A stretch of DNA of 19,852 nt from an uncultured Oscillospiraceae bacterium (GTDB taxonomy: Bacteria; Bacillota; Clostridia; Oscillospirales; Oscillospiraceae), in the NCBI GenBank assembly GCA_934661735.1, contig CAKUJN010000038.1, positions 1-19,852 on the forward strand. The letters are read 5' to 3'. Below the pieces are notes generated by a model. It made no database searches. It was given only the letters and a program-made list of their open reading frames with translations, and had not been told where the DNA came from. Positions 13,943 through 19,852 of the stretch are shown piece by piece. Made by a program: the position numbers and the translations under genes. Each line of letters starts with the position of its first letter. Position 1 is the first letter of the stretch.

Positions 13943-15922
13943 ATGAGCGATGCGCAGAAGAACGCGCAGGCGGCAGGCGGGCGCACCGGCGCGCCGCGCA
14001 GTCCGGAGCCGGCCAAACCTGTGTCGAAGCCGGCAAAGCAGCAAAAAGAGAAAAAGGGCGGTATGCCGCTTGGCGCGCGCATCGCGATTATCGCGGGCGC
14101 GGTAGCCGTGATAGCGGTTGTTGCCGTGTGCGGCTACGGTTTTTCGCTGAAAAACCGAGACACCATTTTCCCCAACGTCTATGTCGCCGGCGTCAACGTC
14201 GGCGGACTCAAGCGAGACGCGGCCATCACAGCTGTTGAGGGCGCGGTCAATAAGAGCTACGCCTCGGATACGCTGACTGTTGTTCTGCCCGACCGCGAGC
14301 TGACGCTGGACCCTGAGGTTACGAACGTCGCGCTCAATCCCGACGAGGCGATTGACGCCGCCATGGCCTACGGCCGCGACGGCGGACCGATCAAGGCGCT
14401 GAAAACCTATCTCAGTGCGAAAAACACCGAGCACTCCATCAGTCTGGAATCCAGCCTGAATCTGGACACCGACTATATCCGCCAGCTGGTGGACAAGACC
14501 GCAAAGGACGCGAAAAAGGACTTCACCGAGTCGTCTGTCTCCGTGGAGGAGGACGAGGAGGGAAGAGCCAGAAAAATCGTGGTCAAGGTTGGCTCGCCAG
14601 CCGTGTCGCTCGACGCCGACGCGCTGTATGACGCGGTGCTTCAGCGCTTTCAGGACAACGACTTCTCCGACCTGAAATTTGAATACGACACCACGCCGTG
14701 CGCCGCCATCGATCTTCAGCAGTACTATGACAAGTTCTGTACCGAGATGAAGGATGCGTATTACGATGAAAAGACGCATGAGCTGGTCAAGGAGGAGGTC
14801 GGCTACGGCTTTGACCTGCCGTATTACACGCAGCAGATTGCAATGGCGGACCCGGGCAGCACCGTTACCATTGAACTGGAAGAGCTTGTGCCCGAGGTCA
14901 CGCTGGAGTCGCTGGAAAAGGAATACTTCTCCTATACGCTTGCCAAGTATGACAGCTGGCACGTCGACAACGCCTCGCGTACCAACAATCTGAACCTTGC
15001 CTGCAAGGCCATCGACGGCACGATTCTGAACCCGGGCGAGGAATTCTCCTTCAATAAAATTGTCGGCGAGCGCACAGAGGCCAAGGGCTATCTGGCGGCG
15101 ACGGTCTATCTGGACGGCGGCCGCAGCGAGGCCGAAACCGGCGGCGGCGTGTGCCAGGTTGCGTCGACAATCTACGAATGCGTGCTGTACGCCAATCTGA
15201 AGGTCACCGAGCGCGCGCCGCATATGTTTGAGGTCACCTATGTCGACCCAGGACAGGATGCGACGATCTACTGGGGACAGCTGGACTTCCGGTTCCAGAA
15301 TTCAACGAACTATCCCATCCGCGTGGATGCGTCGGTCTCCGGCGGCTATGTGCACATTGCGCTTGTCGGCACCGAGGAGGAAAAGGACTATGACCACATC
15401 GCCATGACCGGCGAGACGGTCAGCACCAACCCGTGGAAAACGGTCGGCGTGCTGGACAAGAACGCAAAGGCAAGCGACGCGTTTGAGATCACCTTTACCG
15501 GCGAGACGATCAACGGCACCGACGGCAAGACCTACAAGCTGGCAAAGGGCAAGGACGGCACCATGTACAAGAGCGACGGCGTCGCATTTGTCACGCCGTA
15601 CACCGGCAAGAGTGTGAAGGTCTACCGCAATTTCCTGGACGCGAACAACAAGGTCCTGAAAACCGAGACCATCGGCACCAGCACCTATGACAAGCGCGAC
15701 GAGCGGTATCTTGTTTCGCTGTACGACGAGGAAAAGGACAACGCCGATTATGTCGATCCCGACTATGATCCGCGGACCGATCCCGACAGCCCGTATTACG
15801 ATCCCAGACTCGATCCGGACAGCCCGTACTATGATCCCACCTACGATCCCGACGGAGATACGACGACAGATCCCGATCCGAGCGACCCATGGTTCGATCC
15901 CAGCGGCGGCATCTGGGGATAA
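13943..15922 (+). CDS. VanW-family membrane-anchored wall protein
   Basis: A 659-residue protein from the first ATG; the ribosome site at 13885 suggests a true start 15 codons upstream at an ATC. A basic, Ala/Pro/Lys-rich cytoplasmic segment (1-43) precedes one transmembrane helix (about 45-67), leaving the rest outside. Residues about 75-320 resemble the paired PG_binding_4 domains usual before VanW. The VanW domain spans about 341-478 and includes GEEFSFN, TGGGVCQVAST and ERAPH. A probable further beta domain is followed by an Asp/Pro/Tyr-rich tail (about 605-659) with two copies of DPDSPYYDP. VanW was named from vancomycin-resistance clusters, but such proteins are common in Clostridia and their role is unknown; no van genes are nearby. 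It has its own promoter, a leader hairpin and a terminator. Confidence 0.88.
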   Translation: MSDAQKNAQAAGGRTGAPRSPEPAKPVSKPAKQQKEKKGGMPLGARIAIIAGAVAVIAVVAVCGYGFSLKNRDTIFPNVYVAGVNVGGLKRDAAITAVEGAVNKSYASDTLTVVLPDRELTLDPEVTNVALNPDEAIDAAMAYGRDGGPIKALKTYLSAKNTEHSISLESSLNLDTDYIRQLVDKTAKDAKKDFTESSVSVEEDEEGRARKIVVKVGSPAVSLDADALYDAVLQRFQDNDFSDLKFEYDTTPCAAIDLQQYYDKFCTEMKDAYYDEKTHELVKEEVGYGFDLPYYTQQIAMADPGSTVTIELEELVPEVTLESLEKEYFSYTLAKYDSWHVDNASRTNNLNLACKAIDGTILNPGEEFSFNKIVGERTEAKGYLAATVYLDGGRSEAETGGGVCQVASTIYECVLYANLKVTERAPHMFEVTYVDPGQDATIYWGQLDFRFQNSTNYPIRVDASVSGGYVHIALVGTEEEKDYDHIAMTGETVSTNPWKTVGVLDKNAKASDAFEITFTGETINGTDGKTYKLAKGKDGTMYKSDGVAFVTPYTGKSVKVYRNFLDANNKVLKTETIGTSTYDKRDERYLVSLYDEEKDNADYVDPDYDPRTDPDSPYYDPRLDPDSPYYDPTYDPDGDTTTDPDPSDPWFDPSGGIWG

Positions 15923-15933
15923 AAAGCAAAAAA

Positions 15934-15961
15934 GCTCTCCCTGCAAAGGGAGGGCCTTTTT
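15934..15961. terminator. Bidirectional terminator between the VanW gene and ileS
   Basis: GCTCTCCCT (15934-15942) pairs with AGGGAGGGC (15947-15955, one G.U pair) around GCAA. A T-run follows on the plus strand and A-rich DNA precedes, so it can stop both the VanW transcript and the converging ileS transcript. Confidence 0.9.
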
Positions 15962-16007
15962 GATGGATATCGGAGCGGCGCGCACACCGGAGGCGCGGAT
16001 ACAGCTT

Positions 16008-16046
16008 CGCCCCATTTCTTTCCCGCACAGGGAAAGAAATGGGGCG
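16008..16046. repeat. 17-base perfect inverted repeat behind ileS
   Basis: The arms 16008-16024 (CGCCCCATTTCTTTCCC) and 16030-16046 are perfect complements around a 5-base loop. The repeat starts 13 bases past the ileS stop and has no T-run. In shape it resembles H1 of the composite repeats (CCCAC, T-rich run, loop, mirror), though the sequence differs. It may be a solo member of a related repeat class or a 3' stabiliser of the ileS mRNA. Confidence 0.7.
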
Positions 16047-16059
16047 AGATTTCATGTTC

Positions 16060-18867
16060 TCACAGCTCTGCTTCGACGTAGTGCTTCATGACCTCGGCGC
16101 AGCGGGGGCACAGGCCCTCGGCGTCCGCCTGCTCGGAGTGCATCCAGCAGCGCGGGCACTTGACGCCAGGCGCCTCCGTAACCTCGATGACAAGGCCGGG
16201 GAAGCTCATGCCGCTGCCGGTAACGGCGTTTTCACGCGACTTTTCATTTGCGATTGACACGTTCGACACAATGAACAGCTCCGCCAGATTCATGCCGGCG
16301 ATGGCCTTGAGCGCTTCCGCCGCCGGCGCGTCCAGCGCGGAGAGCGTGACGTGCGCCTCCAGCGACTTGCCGATGCGCTTGTCGGCGCGGGCCAGCTCCA
16401 GAACGCCGTTCACATCGCCGCGGACGCGGATGGCGGTATCCCATACGGCCATCTGCGCATCGCTCAGCGCGTAGCCGGCATACGGCTTTACCATCTGATT
16501 GAAAACAACGTTTCTGGAATCGTCCGTGCTGCGGTGCGGCATGGCCTGCCAGATCTCGTCGCAGGTGAACGCCAGAATCGGCGCAAACGCTCTGGTCATG
16601 GCATCCAGAATCAGGAACAGGGCCGTCTGCGCGCTCTTTCTGGGGAGACTGTCTTTGCCGTCGCAGTACAGATGATCCTTGATGATATCCAGATAGAGGC
16701 TGGAAAGCGTCACGACGCAGAAATCGTTGATCGCGTGGGAGACGGTGAAGAATTCATAGTTCTCATACGCCGTTTCGCACTTTTCCAGAAGCGCGTTGAG
16801 CTTTGTGACCGCCCAGCGGTCCAGCTCGGACATCTGCTCCGCCGGAACCAGCTGATCAGGGTCGAAGTCGACCAGATTGTCCAGACAGAACTTTGCCGTG
16901 TTGCGGAACTTGAGATAGTTCTGGCTCAGCTGCTGGAAGATTGCATCCGAGCAGCGCACGTCGACGTGATAGTCGGCCGAGCCTGCCCACAGGCGGCAGA
17001 TATCCGCGCCGTATTTTTTGAACACGTCGGCGGGATCGACGCCGTTACCCAGCGATTTGTGCATGGCCTTGCCCTCGCCGTCGACTGTCCAGCCGTGCGT
17101 GACGCACTCCTTGAACGGCGCGCCCTTGCCTAGTGCGCCGACTGCCGTCAGGAGGCTGGACTGGAACCAGCCGCGGTACTGATCAAGGCCCTCCAGATAG
17201 ACCGTCGCCGGCCAGAAGCCCTGATCGCGCTGCATGGACGCAAAATGCGTCGAGCCGGAGTCAAACCAGCCGTCCAGTGTGTCGGTTTCCTTGTCAAAGT
17301 GCGTTCCGCCGCAGTGCGGGCACGCGAAGCCCTCCGGAACCAGCTCGTCTGCCGGAAGCTCAAACCAGACGTTCGAGCCGGACTCGCCGAACAGCGCGGA
17401 GATTTTTGCGATGGTCTCATCGGTGCAGACGGGCTTGCCGCAGTCTTTGCAGTAGAAAACGGGAATCGGCAGGCCCCAGCGGCGCTGACGCGAGATGCAC
17501 CAGTCGGCGCGCTCGCGGATCATGGCCTTCATGCGGTCGATGCCCCAGCCAGGGACCCAGCGCACGTCGTCGCAGGCCGCGCAGGCTTCGTCCTTGAACG
17601 AGTCGACCGAGCAGAACCACTGCGGCGTGGCGCGGAAGATAATCGGCTTTTTGCAGCGCCAGCAGTGCGGATAGGAGTGGACGATCTGCTCGGAGGCGAA
17701 CAGACGGCCGCTTTCCTGCATATCCTTGAGGATAACGGGGTTGGATTCATCAACCAGCATGCCGGCGTATTTTCCGGCATAGTCGGTGTGGCGGCCCTGA
17801 TCGTCGACGGGAACAACCATATCCATACCATAGCGGCGGCAGGTCTGATAGTCGTCCGCGCCGAAGCCGGGCGCGGTATGGACGCAGCCTGTGCCGGAGT
17901 CCATGGTGACATAGTCGGCCAGCACCAGACGCGACGTCTTGGGCAGGAACGGATGGTCGGCCAGCATGTTCTCAAAGAACGCGCCCTCGTGGCGCTCCAC
18001 GACCGTATAGTCCGACACGCTGCCGATGGCCATGACCTTGTCCATCAGCGCCTCGGCGACAATATACATCTCGCCGCTCGCGTTGTCGCGCACAATGACA
18101 TAGCTCTCACGCGGATTCAGGCAGATCGCAAGGTTGCCGGGCAGTGTCCAGATCGTCGTCGTCCAGATGACGAAATAGAGCTTCGAGCAGTCCACGTTCG
18201 GGAGCTTGCCCAGATCGTCGTGCATCGGGAATTTGACATAGACGGTTGTGCACGGATCGTCCTGATATTCAATTTCCGCCTCGGCCAGCGCCGTCTCATC
18301 GTGATAGCACCAGTAGACGGGCTTCAGGCCCTTGTAGATATAGCCCTTTTTGTACATCGCGCCGAAAACCTTGACCTCCTCGGCCTCAAAGCTGGGCGCC
18401 ATGGTCTTGTACGGATGCTCCCAGTCCGCCAGAACGCCGAGGCGCTTGAAGCCCTCCATCTGCACGTCAATGTAATGCTGCGCAAACTCATGACAGGCCG
18501 AGCGGAAGTCGGCAACGGACATCTTCTTGTGGTTCAGCTTGTTCTTCTTGATGATCGCGGACTCGATCGGCATGCCGTGGTTGTCCCAGCCGGGGATATA
18601 CGGTGTGTAATAGCCGCGCATCGCCGCCGAGCGGATCATGAAATCCTTGAGGGATTTGTTCAGCGCGTGGCCCATGTGCAGTCCGCCGTTGGAGAACGGA
18701 GGGCCGTCGTGCAGCGCGTAGAGAGGCTTGCCCTCATTCTTTTTCAGCAGCTCATGGTAGACGTCTACCTTGTTCCACTGCTCCAGCATTCCGGGCTCGC
18801 GCATCGGCAGGCCCGCGCGCATCGGGAAGCCGGACTTGTTCATGTTCAGCGTCTTTTTGTATTCCAT
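16060..18867 (-). CDS. ileS: Isoleucyl-tRNA synthetase
   Basis: A 935-residue class I synthetase charging tRNA-Ile. The HIGH motif is HMGH (64-67) within DGPPFSNGGLHMGHA. The KMSKS loop near residue 600 reads KAMHKSLGN, with the second Lys and Ser kept. The editing domain lies between them. The C-terminus carries the zinc-binding pairs CPRCW and CPRC (about 898-925) typical of the bacterial IleS1 type, which is usually mupirocin-sensitive. Length matches that type (about 920-940). GGAGGAAC lies 7 bases before the ATG. Expression is under T-box control: the leader between the promoter at 19149-19177 and the gene carries an ATC specifier. Confidence 0.98.
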   Translation of the reverse strand: MEYKKTLNMNKSGFPMRAGLPMREPGMLEQWNKVDVYHELLKKNEGKPLYALHDGPPFSNGGLHMGHALNKSLKDFMIRSAAMRGYYTPYIPGWDNHGMPIESAIIKKNKLNHKKMSVADFRSACHEFAQHYIDVQMEGFKRLGVLADWEHPYKTMAPSFEAEEVKVFGAMYKKGYIYKGLKPVYWCYHDETALAEAEIEYQDDPCTTVYVKFPMHDDLGKLPNVDCSKLYFVIWTTTIWTLPGNLAICLNPRESYVIVRDNASGEMYIVAEALMDKVMAIGSVSDYTVVERHEGAFFENMLADHPFLPKTSRLVLADYVTMDSGTGCVHTAPGFGADDYQTCRRYGMDMVVPVDDQGRHTDYAGKYAGMLVDESNPVILKDMQESGRLFASEQIVHSYPHCWRCKKPIIFRATPQWFCSVDSFKDEACAACDDVRWVPGWGIDRMKAMIRERADWCISRQRRWGLPIPVFYCKDCGKPVCTDETIAKISALFGESGSNVWFELPADELVPEGFACPHCGGTHFDKETDTLDGWFDSGSTHFASMQRDQGFWPATVYLEGLDQYRGWFQSSLLTAVGALGKGAPFKECVTHGWTVDGEGKAMHKSLGNGVDPADVFKKYGADICRLWAGSADYHVDVRCSDAIFQQLSQNYLKFRNTAKFCLDNLVDFDPDQLVPAEQMSELDRWAVTKLNALLEKCETAYENYEFFTVSHAINDFCVVTLSSLYLDIIKDHLYCDGKDSLPRKSAQTALFLILDAMTRAFAPILAFTCDEIWQAMPHRSTDDSRNVVFNQMVKPYAGYALSDAQMAVWDTAIRVRGDVNGVLELARADKRIGKSLEAHVTLSALDAPAAEALKAIAGMNLAELFIVSNVSIANEKSRENAVTGSGMSFPGLVIEVTEAPGVKCPRCWMHSEQADAEGLCPRCAEVMKHYVEAEL

Positions 18868-18899
18868 ATCGTTCCTCCGTAATTGCAGACTGCAAAATG

Positions 18900-18932
18900 A
18901 AAACGCCCCGAGTCTCTGTGAGACTCAGGGCG
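18900..18932 (-). terminator. T-box attenuator terminator of ileS
   Basis: On the minus strand CGCCCTGAGTCTC (18932-18920) pairs with GAGACTCGGGGCG (18916-18904) around ACA, with one G.U pair, followed by TTTTC. Its 5' arm (CCTGA) can instead pair with TCAGG beside the T-box sequence, forming the antiterminator. Confidence 0.93.
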
Positions 18933-19142
18933 ATAAAATACCGCGGTACCACCTGAATTCCCGCGAAGCCGCGGGCACTCATACCTTCTGTAACGGGAAG
19001 TCCCGTCCGAGCCTACTGGTTTCCGTTCGGTCGGATGCTCAAAGGTGATGTTCCGGCTTTTCCGCGTCCGCCTTGCACCGTCCGGCGGCTCTCTTTACGC
19101 GGGGCGAAGCCCTACTTGTCCTTATCATCGCAGAATATTACA
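18900..19142 (-). promoter_or_regulatory. T-box riboswitch, isoleucine-specific
   Basis: This is a leader of about 240 bases that senses uncharged tRNA-Ile and lets transcription continue into ileS. The T-box sequence AGGTGGTACCGCGG is at 18954-18941. Stem I has the expected parts in order: GATGATAAGGACAAGTA near the base, AGAGAG, GGTGCAA, and the specifier region GAACATCACCTTTGAGC. The specifier codon ATC (19049-19047) is isoleucine, in agreement with the gene. A stem III hairpin CCCGCG-gctt-CGCGGG lies just upstream of the T-box sequence. Confidence 0.95.
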
Positions 19143-19148
19143 ACTGAT

Positions 19149-19177
19149 AGTCTAACCCAAAAAAACGGTTTTGTCAA
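19149..19177 (-). promoter_or_regulatory. Promoter of ileS
   Basis: On the minus strand a perfect TTGACA (19177-19172) and TAGACT (19154-19149) are 17 bases apart. Transcription would start near 19142, at the foot of the T-box leader. Confidence 0.85.
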
Positions 19178-19203
19178 CATGAACCGCAGTGTTGACGGGG
19201 ATT

Positions 19204-19416
19204 TTCCGGTTGGCACCGGAGACGCCGAATTTGCGGCAGGGCCGCAGATGTTGCTTCACAGACGATTCTGCATGGCGCCTTGTAGGGGCCGACGACTCTG
19301 TCGGCCCGACATTTCCGGTTGGCACCGGAACTGCCGTTGTCGCGGTAACACCGCAACGGTTGCTTCGCAGACCCACTTTTTCTGCCTTGCCAGAAAAAGT
19401 GGGCAAAAAGAGGCGC
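19204..19416 (-). repeat. Composite hairpin repeat, unit 4 (reverse, full length)
   Basis: This is the reverse-strand counterpart of unit 3 with all parts. From left to right are outer H3 (TCCGGT-tggc-ACCGGA, 19205-19220), outer H2 (TGCGGC-agg-GCCGCA, 19232-19246), linker CGATTCTGC (19263-19271), and H4 (GGGCCGAC-gactct-GTCGGCCC, 19286-19307). Then follow H3 (19313-19330), H2 (GCGGT-aac-ACCGC, 19342-19354), H1 (CCCACTTTTTCTG with its complement, 19372-19403) and GAGGCGC (19410-19416). Stems keep pairing despite base changes between copies, such as the H4 loop and the H2 arms. The outer end lies 26 bases from the ileS -35 box. Confidence 0.8.
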
Positions 19417-19852
19417 TGGATGCGGATCGGATTGTGCCGCAAGCCACAGAATAACTCCGTAGAAAAACATTGCGGCCAACACACGGGAATCTCTCTGCAA
19501 AGCTGAACTACAGCGCCGCCTGCGTGGTGGCAGCGCTCCCATCGATAACAGTTTCCACGCAGGGAGATGGCAAAACACGCTGCTGTGGAATGCAGAACGC
19601 ATCTACGTATGTGCCGGTGGTGCACAATATTTGCAGGGCCGATGTGCACCCGCAAGGGGTAGGCCGCATCCGTAGCGCTCCTTCGTCGCTGACGGCTGCG
19701 CTCGCCATCGGCCCCTACAACATGCTGTGTAACATCGTAACCGGCCGAGTATTCCGGAAATGAGCAGAAGCGAAATTGATGCAGTCTGCCCGCAAATGCG
19801 TGTAGTACATTCGTCGGAACCATAAGCTATCGGGAAAATAGCAATTCTGCGC
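19417..19852 (+). repeat. Long non-coding repeat module, copy B (cut by window end)
   Basis: This is the second copy of the module at 4417-4922. It is joined to reverse unit 4 exactly as copy A is joined to reverse unit 2. The middle has one H4 whose arms (GGGCCGATG at 19636-19644, CATCGGCCC at 19706-19714) enclose a 61-base loop, in place of the two opposed H4 of copy A. The right block (19715-19852) ends in CAATTCTGCGC, the same point that copy A reaches at 4922, where the window stops. No gene is visible in 19417-19852. Confidence 0.7.

Noticed and set aside
17245..18882. A 545-residue plus-strand frame opposite ileS
   Set aside because: Antisense shadow; ileS has all synthetase motifs.
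19152..19823. A 223-residue minus-strand frame at the right edge
   Set aside because: It crosses unit 4, the long module and H4, is Arg/Cys-rich, and its counterpart in copy A is not kept intact.

Overview
This window reads as chromosomal DNA of a GC-rich, low-oxygen member of the Clostridia, probably of the Oscillospiraceae/Ruminococcaceae type. The reasons are a T-box leader on ileS, a tandem-OB single-strand binding protein of the kind seen in Clostridia, a VanW-family wall protein, a two-gene minimal SUF cluster, and the glmU-prs-pth-mfd order also known from Bacillus (there with ctc between prs and pth, which I do not see here). The assignment is inference from gene content; no rRNA or other marker is present. 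I see no tRNA, rRNA, CRISPR array, transposase or phage gene.

Layout. Positions 1-252 hold a composite hairpin repeat (unit 1) and a bidirectional terminator. Then come three minus-strand genes, read right to left: a YgiQ-type radical SAM protein (4218-2200), a two-OB SSB-like protein (2096-1476) and a DUF4349 lipoprotein (1335-253). Positions 4219-5227 are a gene-free kilobase: a promoter, a terminator, and a mosaic repeat made of inverted hairpin units around a longer non-coding module. Next is the minus-strand sufC-sufB pair (6879-5228), divergent from a plus-strand cluster glmU-like (7073), prs (8542), pth (9496) and mfd (10248-13763). A separately promoted VanW-family gene (13943-15922) follows. 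It converges, across a bidirectional terminator, on ileS (18867-16060), which carries a T-box leader and its own promoter. The last 700 bases repeat the hairpin/long-module mosaic and run off the window edge.

How the genes work together. Most are housekeeping: cell-wall precursor synthesis (GlmU acetyltransferase half), PRPP supply, peptidyl-tRNA recycling, transcription-coupled repair, Fe-S cluster assembly and isoleucine charging under T-box control. There is no obvious new enzymatic system. The most unusual material is non-coding. A family of composite repeats occurs four times in 20 kb, with successive hairpins in a fixed order. Two opposed units flank a ~560-base module that is found again at about 85-90 % identity at the right edge. 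Three of the four units abut a terminator. Other points of note are a GlmU whose pyrophosphorylase half has lost its signature, a strong ribosome site that points to a non-standard ATC start for the VanW gene, and a compact SufB with an extra cysteine cluster.
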